23,067 nucleotides of DNA, from assembly GCA_002411105.1 (NCBI GenBank), contig DHQX01000003.1, positions 15,521 through 38,587 on the forward strand, written 5' to 3'. Positions 6,568-14,013 of this stretch are shown piece after piece. How positions within the stretch are numbered: position 1 is the stretch's first letter; each line of letters starts with the position of its first letter. The notes below the pieces were generated by a model. That model saw nothing but the letters and a program-made list of their open reading frames with translations, was not told the DNA's origin and searched no databases. The stretch comes from Christensenella sp. UBA5327 (GTDB lineage: Bacteria > Bacillota > Clostridia > Christensenellales > Aristaeellaceae). The position numbers and the translations under genes were made by a program.

Positions 6568-7563
6568 TTACCGGAAATAAAAACACCATTCATTGAGCGT
6601 CACATAGCCGCCTGATGACAGCGTCCATGCACGGGGGTTAAGGGATAACGTTTCCCATTTTTCCGTGGTGGGAATACGCTCAAAGGGGCCACCTGACAAA
6701 CTGCGCCATGGGCCTTTTTCATCCGTGACATAAATGGCGTTATTCGCTCTATTATAGGCAAAACCACCAAAATGGCTCCGGAGTTCAAAGGCGGTTTTAA
6801 AAGATTTGCGGGGAATAGACACCGGGAAAGATGCGCCATGATCAACGGTCTGCCGGGTCGTGATATCATAGACGGCCAAGGTGGGAATGGTGCTGCCATT
6901 ATCCTTGACACAAAGGAGTTTGCCGGGCGTATAGCTACAAAAGGCAAGAACATCCGGCATTTTGATGCTGGTGCAAACACCATCTGACAAATCAAAAACT
7001 AGCAGGCTGGTGTCCGGGGCTGATTTACCTCTTGATGCGTATAGATCCATCATGCCATACATTCTCGCACCTGCAATAAAACAAGGAAAAATGTCCTCGG
7101 GATAGTATTGGTCTGGCGGTGTCAGCCCAGAGACGTCAAGGCGCGTATCGTTGAGGTGCCATCCGTTTTGGTCGATTTTTCCAATCAGGCCGGAATGCAG
7201 ATTGAAGCCATACAATGCGCCTTCCTCCGATGGGACAAGGCAATCCACTGACTCTAAAATTTCTGTTTCCAGCTCCTGGCCTTGCTGTGAGAGAGGACGC
7301 TCAATATTCCATAAGGGAGCCGATTTCACCTTCGTCATCAAGGCATAGCTGTTTTGGCCGGGCTGCCATGTATACAGACTGCCGTTTCGCAGAAGGTAGT
7401 ATATGGTATCGCCAATCACAGTTTGGCTGACAAGGTCATTTTCTAGCCGGGAAAGCCCAAAGGTTTTCTGGAAAGATTCGGCGAAAATGCGTTCTGCCTG
7501 AGCGGGAAGTACCGCAAACACGACAAAGGATAAGATGGCTCCCAATATCAAAATGCGTTTCAT
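6568..7563 (-). CDS. Secreted propeller-like protein (short paralog)
   Basis: A 331-aa exported protein of unknown function. Residues 1-23 are a signal peptide ending AQA, with no lipobox cysteine. The rest is a repeat-like beta-rich sequence with several short 'display' motifs (IYYLLRNGSLYTW, ALYGFNLHSGLIGKIDQNGW, LLVFDLSDG, LAVYDITTR, FAYNRANNAIYVTDEKG), as in propeller folds. It aligns over its whole length with the first ~318 residues of the upstream 765-aa protein; LYGFN is at 117-121 here and 118-122 there. It lacks the solute-binding-like half. It follows that gene by 25 bp with a GAGAGGAAC ribosome binding site, so the two are cotranscribed. Base composition is more AT-rich than in the flanking regions. 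Confidence 0.7.
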   Translation of the reverse strand: MKRILILGAILSFVVFAVLPAQAERIFAESFQKTFGLSRLENDLVSQTVIGDTIYYLLRNGSLYTWQPGQNSYALMTKVKSAPLWNIERPLSQQGQELETEILESVDCLVPSEEGALYGFNLHSGLIGKIDQNGWHLNDTRLDVSGLTPPDQYYPEDIFPCFIAGARMYGMMDLYASRGKSAPDTSLLVFDLSDGVCTSIKMPDVLAFCSYTPGKLLCVKDNGSTIPTLAVYDITTRQTVDHGASFPVSIPRKSFKTAFELRSHFGGFAYNRANNAIYVTDEKGPWRSLSGGPFERIPTTEKWETLSLNPRAWTLSSGGYVTLNEWCFYFR

Positions 7564-7588
7564 TTACGATGTTCCTCTCGTGTTTTAT

Positions 7589-9886
7589 CTACTTATTTTC
7601 TCGCATCATCATGCTTATTTTTCGTCCCAGCTCAGTGAGAAACTCCTCCGTGGTCATATTCTCACTGGTGTAGCGAATGCAAAGATCCTTGATCAGGTTG
7701 TCGACAGTGCTGCCTGGCGCGCCAAGGAAAGCCGATTCCATATGCAAATCTAAGGATTTTAGCATTTCGCGCTGGTCTGAAATGGTCTGCTGGGAAATCA
7801 TCCACTTTTCTTCTTCTTTATTCTCGATCAGCTGATTGATGCTGTCAAGCAAGGCATTCAGGTCTCTTGCCTCCAGGCTTTGTGGATCATTCAATTTTTT
7901 CAGCGTTTCCTCAAGTTGTTTTTTTTCCAACATTTGGGCTTCTAAAATCTGCTGAAAATAGGGGTTTTCATAGGGCTGGTTGTGCTCGGGATGGGTCGCG
8001 TAATAGATATATGGCTCGCTTTTCAATTGCGCGGAGCATTCGATAAACTGAATCGCTGCCGCCATATGTCGTGTGTAGGGATTTACCACATACACAAACA
8101 GTGTTCCATCCGTTTTTGTGGTGATATCCGCAGAGAAAGCAAAAGGTATCTTTGCATAATCTCCAGTGTACAGGTCATAAAGCGTATTTTCGGAAGTAAG
8201 CGCCACAATTTTCGGGGGCTCGTTCATCGCTGCATCCCAGCCCCGAAATCTGATGATGCTGACAAGGTCGCTGGCTGCTGCCGTGTCGCGCCCTGATAAT
8301 ACTCTGATATCATTTACCTGCTTTAACTTGCTTAAGACACTGCGCAAAGCGGGGTGATTGAGATTGAAGGTGCCGGAGGAGGCGTCATATTGATGCATGA
8401 AAAAGATGATCACTTGGTGACAGAATTTCGGATAGTCAAAGCCGATGATAAAATCTAAATCAGGATATTCATCTGCATAAGTTTTTTCCCATTCAAGCCA
8501 GGCATCCATCAACTCATCCATCGTTGAAGGCAGGGGACGCTCGCCAAACACCAGATGCCAGTATCCCTTATGCACACCTGTTGACCAGAGCCTCAGCTGG
8601 GTAGGGTAAGCAACAATGTGCCCCTGACTATTCCGAAGCACCTGGACAATGGTCGGGTCCATGGTGGCAATTTCTTTTTGGAGGATGGGGGACGAAGACA
8701 AGTCGGCAGCAAAGCCTTTTTTGACCATGGAAGAAAAGAAGTAATCAGCGCTCACTTCAAATACATCCACACTGTCATCCTGGGTGATAAGCATCCGTGA
8801 GACATCCTCAGCGGTCATCAAGTTGCGCACGATGCTTAGATCCACATCGGGATATTGCTGTTTATAGCTTGTTTCCGCATCCGGCATCCATACATCCGCA
8901 TGGACAACTAACTCCTGGTGGTTTTGCGCCGTTGATTCCCCGGAGATATAAACACCCGCCAAGGTGCAGATGGCATAGCGATTGCCTGACAGCACCCATG
9001 CTGGTGTTTCATTCATCATCAGCTCAGTAGGAACATAAGCGATGGTCTCAAAAGCGCTGCCAGATGTACTGCGGTAAACACGGCCCTTCATAGCGAGGTG
9101 AATGGCATCCTTCTCTGGCGAATATGCCAGCCCGCCTACCGTATCGCCAACAGAAAACGCATCCATGGATAGGGGGAGGTCGCTTAAGAGCTCGGTGTTT
9201 GTATCCAGACGGCTGATTCTGTAGCCGGAGTCTAGTTTTCGCAAGAAAAGAAAGAGAGAATCTTGCTCATGGCAGGCATTGACCACCTTATCTATTTGAT
9301 ATTTGGTGGCATTGCCTGTAGAAAGATCAAAGCCAAAGAACTGGTAGATGTTGTTTTCAGGCTGGTACACCAGCAGATGCAGCCGCTGCCCGGTTATGAA
9401 GCTGCGCACCACCGGGTTTGGAAACACCTCATCGTTGGGGTTAAGGACTTTCATGTCAAGCTTCACATCCCCCCAATGTATGCCCGCCTGGTCGATTTGT
9501 CCTAATCTACCGTTAAAAACATTAAATCCATACAGCGAGTGTTCTCCCGCTACTATGTGAGTAACGGTTTTTTGAAGCTGATTCATGGCTGCCTGGTCAA
9601 CGACCAGGACAGACTGATTGGCCTGAAAAGGAGAGGGAGGAAGCTGGCAGAGTTTTTTGAGCCCTTCTGTTGCTTTGTGGGTATAGACGGACATATCAGT
9701 CATATAGGCATAGCAGGTGTCGCCGTGCCAATCAACCATTTGAATGCCCTTCACTCCCTGGTTTGCCAGGCCGGAGCTTTCAAGATGAAATGAAGTAAAA
9801 AGCTCTTCGTTCCGGGCAAAGGCAGCAGGGACGATGCCTGACAAAGCCAGTATCAGAGCCAGCATGAGGATAGTTGACTTCTTCAT
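7589..9886 (-). CDS. Secreted propeller-like / solute-binding-protein-like fusion
   Basis: A 765-aa exported protein; I do not know a named family for the whole. Signal peptide at 1-25 (ending AFA, no lipobox cysteine). Residues ~30-318 are propeller-like, with repeated motifs (SLYGFNVFNGRLGQIDQAGI, FFGFDLSTG, LAYSPEKDAIHLAMKGRVY). Residues ~325-650 resemble a family 1 extracellular solute-binding protein: DVDLSIVRNLMTAEDVSRML, a self-contained DVFEVSADYFFSSMVKKGFAADLSS block, then YPTQLRLWSTGVHKGYW and FGERPLPSTMDELMDAWLEW. The last ~100 residues are a predicted coiled coil (LEKKQLEETLKKL ... LIENKEEEKW). No permease or ATPase is adjacent, so it may act as a sensor or surface binder rather than a transporter part. 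It lies in an operon between the SH3b gene and the short paralog. Confidence 0.7.
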   Translation of the reverse strand: MKKSTILMLALILALSGIVPAAFARNEELFTSFHLESSGLANQGVKGIQMVDWHGDTCYAYMTDMSVYTHKATEGLKKLCQLPPSPFQANQSVLVVDQAAMNQLQKTVTHIVAGEHSLYGFNVFNGRLGQIDQAGIHWGDVKLDMKVLNPNDEVFPNPVVRSFITGQRLHLLVYQPENNIYQFFGFDLSTGNATKYQIDKVVNACHEQDSLFLFLRKLDSGYRISRLDTNTELLSDLPLSMDAFSVGDTVGGLAYSPEKDAIHLAMKGRVYRSTSGSAFETIAYVPTELMMNETPAWVLSGNRYAICTLAGVYISGESTAQNHQELVVHADVWMPDAETSYKQQYPDVDLSIVRNLMTAEDVSRMLITQDDSVDVFEVSADYFFSSMVKKGFAADLSSSPILQKEIATMDPTIVQVLRNSQGHIVAYPTQLRLWSTGVHKGYWHLVFGERPLPSTMDELMDAWLEWEKTYADEYPDLDFIIGFDYPKFCHQVIIFFMHQYDASSGTFNLNHPALRSVLSKLKQVNDIRVLSGRDTAAASDLVSIIRFRGWDAAMNEPPKIVALTSENTLYDLYTGDYAKIPFAFSADITTKTDGTLFVYVVNPYTRHMAAAIQFIECSAQLKSEPYIYYATHPEHNQPYENPYFQQILEAQMLEKKQLEETLKKLNDPQSLEARDLNALLDSINQLIENKEEEKWMISQQTISDQREMLKSLDLHMESAFLGAPGSTVDNLIKDLCIRYTSENMTTEEFLTELGRKISMMMRENK

Positions 9887-9890
9887 GGGT

Positions 9891-9900
9891 GGAGGCCTCC
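9891..9900 (-). promoter_or_regulatory. Palindromic ribosome binding site
   Basis: The ribosome binding site of the 765-aa gene is embedded in GGAGGCCTCC, a perfect 10-bp palindrome, with 9 nt from GGAGG to the ATG. It follows a strong hairpin at 9906-9929. Pairing of the CCTCC half with the GGAGG of another copy, or with other mRNA, could reduce translation; this is inference. Confidence 0.4.
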
Positions 9901-9905
9901 TTAGC

Positions 9906-9929
9906 CCCCCTCTTTTGAAGAAGAGGGGG
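9906..9929 (-). terminator. 9-bp stem-loop after the SH3b gene
   Basis: CCCCCTCTT and AAGAGGGGG are perfect arms around TTGAAG, 8 nt past the SH3b stop on the minus strand. No T-tract follows, so it is more likely an intra-operon processing or attenuation hairpin than a full terminator. Confidence 0.55.
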
Positions 9930-9937
9930 ATATGATG

Positions 9938-10246
9938 TTAGAGCAAATTGATATAGTTCTTCATGCCATAACCATTTCGCCATTCATTCCAACCGGTAAG
10001 GTTGCTGTGCTCCCATCCTTTGCCACTAATAGAATAAAAAACGCTATTGGCGCTTCCATAAACGCGCACGGTGGTTCCATTCCTCAAGGAACAGGCAACT
10101 GCGGCACTTGTAGAAGGTGAGCTGCGCATCTTAAGTGTTCCGCCATGCACCCGGCCTTGTAGGGCAGAAGCAACCGCTGAAACCGAGAAAACAAAGGTCA
10201 TGACCAATAAGAGACAAAGAATTGATGGCATCTTAACCCGCAGCAC
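9938..10246 (-). CDS. Small secreted SH3b-domain protein
   Basis: A protein of at most 102 aa. The N-terminus is a signal peptide (LCLLLVMTFVFSVSAVASA). The rest is one bacterial SH3 domain, with GTLKMRSSPSTSAAVACSLRNGTTVRVYG as the usual LNVRSGPS...GTxVxV core and a final YGMKNYINLL in place of GYVxxxYL. Such domains bind cell-wall peptides or other ligands. The start is uncertain: GTG at 10246 or ATG at 10231 keep the signal peptide, but neither has a good ribosome binding site, while GAGGTGAT lies about 25 nt upstream of the GTG. It precedes the propeller/solute-binding fusion by 51 bp on the same strand and may belong to the same surface complex. Confidence 0.7.
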   Translation of the reverse strand: MLRVKMPSILCLLLVMTFVFSVSAVASALQGRVHGGTLKMRSSPSTSAAVACSLRNGTTVRVYGSANSVFYSISGKGWEHSNLTGWNEWRNGYGMKNYINLL

Positions 10247-10376
10247 ATAAACAATACTATATTCTTAAACCAATGGAATCACCTCTTTTCCCCTAAACTG
10301 AACATTCAGGCTTTCACAGCCTTTACCATATAATTGCGCATGAAGCCCGAAACATTACATGATTTGGATATCATTA
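10247..10376. other. Intergenic region between the SH3b and sigma factor genes
   Basis: It holds a short inverted repeat (AGGCT and AGCCT at 10311-10325) and the upstream region of the minus-strand operon. I see no convincing minus-strand -35/-10 pair and no RNA gene. Confidence 0.3.
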
Positions 10377-10406
10377 TTGTGCTGATCGCCGTGCGCATGC
10401 TATACT
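10377..10406 (+). promoter_or_regulatory. Candidate promoter of the sigma factor gene (leaderless)
   Basis: TTGTGC (10377-10382), an 18-bp spacer and TATACT (10401-10406) form a sigma-A-like promoter. The -10 ends six bases before the ATG at 10413, so transcription would start at or next to the A of the start codon. There is also no Shine-Dalgarno sequence before that ATG, which agrees with a leaderless mRNA. The -35 match is only partial. Confidence 0.45.
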
Positions 10407-10412
10407 CCGCCC

Positions 10413-10937
10413 ATGGACAAGGATATCCGCCATGATGAGGAACAGCGGTTGATGATGTACTATCAGCTGCTGGAGCGCTCGGCCCGTAGCATTCTGGGCA
10501 TGCGGGTGGATTTACACGACCAGATTGAGGATTACGTGCAGGAGACCCTGCTGAGATATGTGTGCAAGGCATCTGTGCTGGCCGACCACGACAATGTAGA
10601 GGGCTGGCTGTTTGTGACGCTGAGAAACCTCATCATGAGCGATCTGCGCAAGGAAAAAAACCGCCGCCCGGCTTTTTCCCTGGATGAGGAAGGGGTTTTC
10701 TGGGAGCCTTCAGACGAGGTGGCGGGGGTGGAAGAGCAACTGATAACCTGGGAGGCCATGGCCCAGATCCGGGAAGCGGCTGGGGAAGACAACTTCCGCC
10801 TGCTGCAACAGTACTATGGTGAGGGGGCGCCCCTTGGCGCCCTGGCCAAACAGGTGGGGGTGAAGGAAAACACCCTGCGGGTGCGCCTGCACCGGTTGAA
10901 AGGGAAAATTAGAAAACGGATGGGCAAATCATTCTGA
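10413..10937 (+). CDS. RNA polymerase sigma factor, ECF-like sigma-70
   Basis: A 174-aa sigma-70 family protein of ECF size. Region 2 spans about 14-85, with YVQETLLRYVCKA and the -10-reading VEGWLFVTLRNLIMSDLRKEKNRR. Region 4 spans about 110-170, with the helix-turn-helix GALAKQVGVKENTLRVRLHRLKGKIRKRM. It directs RNA polymerase to a specific promoter set. The ATG at 10413 has no ribosome binding site and lies where transcription should begin; an internal start (TTG or ATG near 10446-10452, behind GAGG) would cut ~12 residues before region 2. The next gene, 60 bp downstream, encodes a membrane protein with a DUF4367 domain that probably inhibits it. Confidence 0.85.
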   Translation: MDKDIRHDEEQRLMMYYQLLERSARSILGMRVDLHDQIEDYVQETLLRYVCKASVLADHDNVEGWLFVTLRNLIMSDLRKEKNRRPAFSLDEEGVFWEPSDEVAGVEEQLITWEAMAQIREAAGEDNFRLLQQYYGEGAPLGALAKQVGVKENTLRVRLHRLKGKIRKRMGKSF

Positions 10938-10997
10938 CGTGGATGTAATACTTTAGCGTTATTTGACATATATATGGTAGGGAGGTGAACCGGGGAC

Positions 10998-11855
10998 GTG
11001 TTGGGGCAAGGCGTGAAAAAAATGAAAAGGCGGCTGCAGGCCCTGCTGGGAAAGGAACGGCTATCCCGCAGGGAGCTTCGGGAGATCATCGATATCCAGA
11101 TGCGCTTGCCTGCCAAGGACGTGAACCCCCGGCTCATCAACGCCTGCCACCAGCTGCTTTGCCCCCAGGCCGCAGAGGGCTTGATCAGGGATGAGGCGGT
11201 GCTGTCTCACAAGGTGCGGCAGATTTTGCGGGCCGCAGGAGAAGAGGAAGCGCGCCCCAGCCGCCTGCGCCCGGCTGTGGTGGTGGCCATGATTCTTTCG
11301 GCTGTGCTGCTGCTGGGCGCCGTGGCCCAGGCGCTGGGCTACCCGGTGTGGGAGAGTCTATTCTACTGGACGGAAGATGATCTTGTTTTGGAAACCAGGG
11401 TTAGCGGCGCAGGGGAAATGCCGATGGCGGCAGCGGCGCTGCCAACAGGGGGTGACGCCTTTAGCCAGGCGCTGCGGGAGCATGGCATGGCAGTGCGGCT
11501 GCCCGCGATGCTGCCCCGGGGATTTGTGCTAAAGGATGTGGAAATCCATGATAGTGAGTTTGCGCTGATGATACTCGGACATTATGCTTCGGGCGAACGC
11601 ACCTATATGATTGACATTACCAAAGAAAAGCCTTTGAATGGCGAGGTTAGAGCCTCGGGCAGCTATAGGCCCAAAAATCCGGGGCCGCCTGAAATCATCA
11701 CCATAGATGGTGTTGACATCTACTTGTATGGCAATACGAAGTGGGAAAACGCCTTTTGGCTGGTCCCGCCCTATGAGATTTCACTGGGTGGGTTAATTGA
11801 GCGCGAGGAGATGCGCGAAATCATCAACACGTTGAGAATGGGGGAAAAAGAATAG
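10998..11855 (+). CDS. DUF4367 membrane protein, probable anti-sigma factor
   Basis: A 285-aa single-pass membrane protein. Residues 1-90 are a charged cytoplasmic region (RLSRRELREIIDIQMRLPAKDVNPRLINACHQLL), without the His/Cys zinc motif of classical anti-sigma domains. The membrane helix is at about 91-113 (AVVVAMILSAVLLLGAVAQAL). An extracellular part ends in a DUF4367 domain (from about 160; MLPRGFVLKDVEIHD ... IITIDGVDIYLYGN ... ISLGGLIEREEMREIINTL). Sigma-plus-DUF4367 pairs are common in Firmicutes, and the cytoplasmic end presumably binds the sigma factor. The start may be GTG at 10998 (GGAGG 12 nt upstream), GTG at 11013 or ATG at 11022; the domain content is unaffected. The signal sensed outside is unknown. 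Confidence 0.75.
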   Translation: MLGQGVKKMKRRLQALLGKERLSRRELREIIDIQMRLPAKDVNPRLINACHQLLCPQAAEGLIRDEAVLSHKVRQILRAAGEEEARPSRLRPAVVVAMILSAVLLLGAVAQALGYPVWESLFYWTEDDLVLETRVSGAGEMPMAAAALPTGGDAFSQALREHGMAVRLPAMLPRGFVLKDVEIHDSEFALMILGHYASGERTYMIDITKEKPLNGEVRASGSYRPKNPGPPEIITIDGVDIYLYGNTKWENAFWLVPPYEISLGGLIEREEMREIINTLRMGEKE

Positions 11856-11880
11856 GGCAGGTATCATGTTGCTGATGGTT

Positions 11881-11913
11881 TTCCGCCACAGCGATATGCG
11901 CGGCGTGGCGGAA
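11881..11913. terminator. 9-bp stem-loop between convergent genes
   Basis: TTCCGCCAC and GTGGCGGAA are perfect arms around a 15-nt loop, 26 bp past the anti-sigma stop. The right arm overlaps the start of repeat copy 2 (11907-11960). No T-tract follows on the plus strand, so termination efficiency is uncertain. Confidence 0.5.
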
Positions 11914-11960
11914 GGCCTATCGCTCCTTCCCGTTAAAACAAAGCTTTTTGATGGCCTGAA
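11907..11960. repeat. Intergenic repeat, copy 2
   Basis: A 54-bp match to 9-66. It ends 9 bp past the stop of the minus-strand epimerase gene, in the same orientation relative to that gene as copy 1 is to its own. AGGCC-T-ATC and GATGGCCT can pair around the unit. The inner AAAACAAAGCTTTTTG is shorter than in copy 1 but keeps the A-run/T-run design, so pairing is conserved despite sequence changes. Confidence 0.6.
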
Positions 11961-11969
11961 CAGCGCGGT

Positions 11970-13157
11970 CTATTTATCCAGCATCTGATCCAGCATCAAC
12001 AGCATCCGGGGCAAATGGAAGGGGCCTTTGAAGGTGCTGCCCTTGGCGGCGGGCTGGGTGGGCTGGCCGTCCCGGCGCAGGTAGCCAAACCACTCGCCAT
12101 ACCGGGCGTCCGGGAAGACCGACCTGGTGTATTCCCACACCCGGAGGAACCAGTCCAGATACATCTGCTTGCCGGTGTTGCGAAAGGCCATCAGCGTGGC
12201 AATGAGGGCCTCGTTGTGGGGCCACCACAGCTTCATGTCATGCTCATAGGATTCGGGGGGGTGGCCCTCGGCATCCTGGAAGTACAGCAGGCCGCCATAT
12301 TCCTCATCCCACCCGGCGGTGAGGGCATCCATCATGATGTCCTCAGCCTCCTGGTGCAATGCGCCGCAGCCCCGCCACAGCGCCTCCTCCATCAAAAACC
12401 AGCTGCACTCAATGGCGTGCCCGGGGTTGAGGATGCGGCACATGCTCACCTCCGGGTCGTACTCCCCGTTTGGCCCCACGGTTTCAAGGGTCATGCCGCG
12501 GTCTTTCTTGCGGTGAAAGCGCAGAATATCCTCAACGCATTGGTTAGCCCGCTGGGTGTAGGTGGCGGCGTTTTCAGGGTCGGCATCCCGCATGACTGAG
12601 CTTAGGTTCAGGTAGATCATGGGGCCGGCCAGGCCGCGAAGCGGGCGGGTGGCGGCGTTTACCTTGGGGCCAAAGCCCGCCGGGTCCGCTTCACCCTGGT
12701 TGAGCCGCCAGATCAGGTCATAGGCGGCTTTGGCCCGATCCATATACTTGCTGATGCCTGAGAGCTTGTAAAACTCGGCATTGGCCATGGCATAAAAACC
12801 CTCTGAAAAGCTGTAACGGCGCTGACGCAGGGGCTGGCCTTGCCTGGTCACCTGGAAATACATGCGGTTGTCCTGGTCGCGGTTGATGCAGTGGGCCTCC
12901 ATAAAGTCAAGGCAACTCACCGCAAAGGCGCGCCAGGCGGCGTTTTCACCATAGACATGGCAGAGCCTGGAAAAAGTCCAGGCGCAGCGACCCTGCATCC
13001 ACACGCTTTTGTCGGTGGAGTAGACAGCGCCTGCCTGGTCCAGGCAGGTGAGGACGCCGCCAAAGTCTCTGTCCTGGCCGTGATCCAGCCAGAAATGGAC
13101 GCAGGTTGACAATTCCTCTTTAACCCAGGGCTTAACGGCCTGAAGCGCGTTGTGCAT
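11970..13157 (-). CDS. N-acylglucosamine 2-epimerase family protein
   Basis: A 395-aa (alpha/alpha)6-barrel protein of the AGE family, close to the family's usual ~390 residues. The family interconverts N-acetylmannosamine and N-acetylglucosamine or epimerises related sugars. Conserved features include FGGVLTCLD, KSVWMQGRCAWTFS, the catalytic-region His247 in NPGHAIECSW, KLWWPHNEAL, and His381 in KGPFHLPRML near the C-terminus. AGGAGAGG lies four nt before the ATG. It follows the FadR-type regulator by 24 bp in one operon. Divergent from it is a sugar transporter plus a sialate-lyase-like gene, so conversion of the ManNAc released by the lyase to GlcNAc is the likely role. Cellobiose 2-epimerase-like activity remains possible. 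Confidence 0.82.
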   Translation of the reverse strand: MHNALQAVKPWVKEELSTCVHFWLDHGQDRDFGGVLTCLDQAGAVYSTDKSVWMQGRCAWTFSRLCHVYGENAAWRAFAVSCLDFMEAHCINRDQDNRMYFQVTRQGQPLRQRRYSFSEGFYAMANAEFYKLSGISKYMDRAKAAYDLIWRLNQGEADPAGFGPKVNAATRPLRGLAGPMIYLNLSSVMRDADPENAATYTQRANQCVEDILRFHRKKDRGMTLETVGPNGEYDPEVSMCRILNPGHAIECSWFLMEEALWRGCGALHQEAEDIMMDALTAGWDEEYGGLLYFQDAEGHPPESYEHDMKLWWPHNEALIATLMAFRNTGKQMYLDWFLRVWEYTRSVFPDARYGEWFGYLRRDGQPTQPAAKGSTFKGPFHLPRMLLMLDQMLDK

Positions 13158-13181
13158 ATAACCTCTCCTCTATATGGCTGA

Positions 13182-13880
13182 TTAGTATTCTGCGAAACTG
13201 TTTTGATAGGAGTACTTGCCCGAGGCGAAGTGGGCCATCATGGCCGCCTCAAAGGCCTCCTCATTGCGCGCTTCCAGGGCGCGCACGATGTTTTCATGCT
13301 TGACGATGGTCTCGTCCAGGTGGGGGATTTTTTCCTCGGTTTTGAAGTTGGCATCCACATCCCAGATGGCGGCCATGAGGGAGAGCATGCTGGTGTTTGA
13401 AATGCGGGAGAAGAGCGTCATGTGGAACTCCCGGTCATCGCTGTGAAAAAAGCGGTTTTGCTCCCAATGGGTTCTGATGGCGGTCATGATCTGGCGCATG
13501 CGCAGGATGTCCTCATCCTGCAGGGTGTTAAAGGCCTGGCGCATGTAGCCCAGCTCCAGCTTTTTGCGGATGTCAAGCATCTCGATGATGGTGGAGTCAA
13601 TGTCGCCGGCAGCGGCAAAAACCACGTTTTGCATCACAAAATCCAGGTTGAAATCGTGCAGCACCGTGCCCCGGCCCGCCTGGGCAGAGAGCATGCCCAT
13701 GATCTCCATGGACTTGATGGCCTCCCGGAGCACATTGCGGCTGACCCCCAGCATGTCGCTCATGGCCTGCTCGGTGGGGAGCAGATCGCCGGGTTTTAAA
13801 TTATTCTCAACGATATAAGCCCTGACCTGGCGGAACACCTGAACATAGAGCTTCTCACCGTTTTTTTTGCTTTTTGTCAT
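13182..13880 (-). CDS. FadR-subfamily GntR transcription regulator
   Basis: A 232-aa regulator. Residues ~8-78 are the GntR winged helix (LYVQVFRQVRAYIVENNLKPGDLLPTEQ, then MLGVSRNVLREAIKSMEIMGML, AGRGTVL). The remainder is an all-helical FCD ligand domain with the usual metal/ligand-pocket residues (DDREFHMTLFSRISN, and HENIVRALEARNEEAFEAAMMAHF). Such proteins usually repress sugar or acid catabolism genes until an inducer binds. GGAGG lies 5 nt before the ATG. A palindrome overlapping its own -10 box (13924-13934) suggests autorepression. Its place between the epimerase and the divergent transporter operon marks it as the local regulator; N-acetylmannosamine or a sialic acid derivative is a likely inducer. 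Confidence 0.88.
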   Translation of the reverse strand: MTKSKKNGEKLYVQVFRQVRAYIVENNLKPGDLLPTEQAMSDMLGVSRNVLREAIKSMEIMGMLSAQAGRGTVLHDFNLDFVMQNVVFAAAGDIDSTIIEMLDIRKKLELGYMRQAFNTLQDEDILRMRQIMTAIRTHWEQNRFFHSDDREFHMTLFSRISNTSMLSLMAAIWDVDANFKTEEKIPHLDETIVKHENIVRALEARNEEAFEAAMMAHFASGKYSYQNSFAEY

Positions 13881-13922
13881 TTTCGCCTCCGTTTCGCGTG
13901 GCCGATGCCGATTGCTGCCCTG

Positions 13923-13950
13923 ATTGTACTACAAAAGAAGCGGAATGCAA
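13923..13950 (-). promoter_or_regulatory. Regulator promoter with overlapping palindromic operator
   Basis: On the minus strand TTGCAT (13945-13950), a 16-bp spacer and TACAAT (13923-13928) form a good sigma-A promoter. The perfect 11-bp palindrome TTGTACTACAA (13924-13934 on the plus strand) covers most of the -10. FadR-type dimers bind short palindromes of this size, so repression by blocking the -10 is likely. Confidence 0.55.
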
Positions 13951-14013
13951 GCCCTGATTTTGGCAAATCAAGTGGTATTTGAAAAAAATCCAACCAGAAA
14001 TTTTGAAAATCAG

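Noticed and set aside
10963..10991. TTGACA before the anti-sigma gene as a promoter
   Set aside because: No -10 hexamer lies 16-18 bp downstream; the gene is better explained as cotranscribed with the sigma factor.
11856..11969. Structured region as a riboswitch or small RNA gene
   Set aside because: The hairpin and repeat lie between convergent gene ends with no promoter, and no known riboswitch core was recognised.
12015..12599. A 194-aa plus-strand open frame within the epimerase gene
   Set aside because: It has no ribosome binding site and the opposite strand encodes conserved AGE-family motifs.
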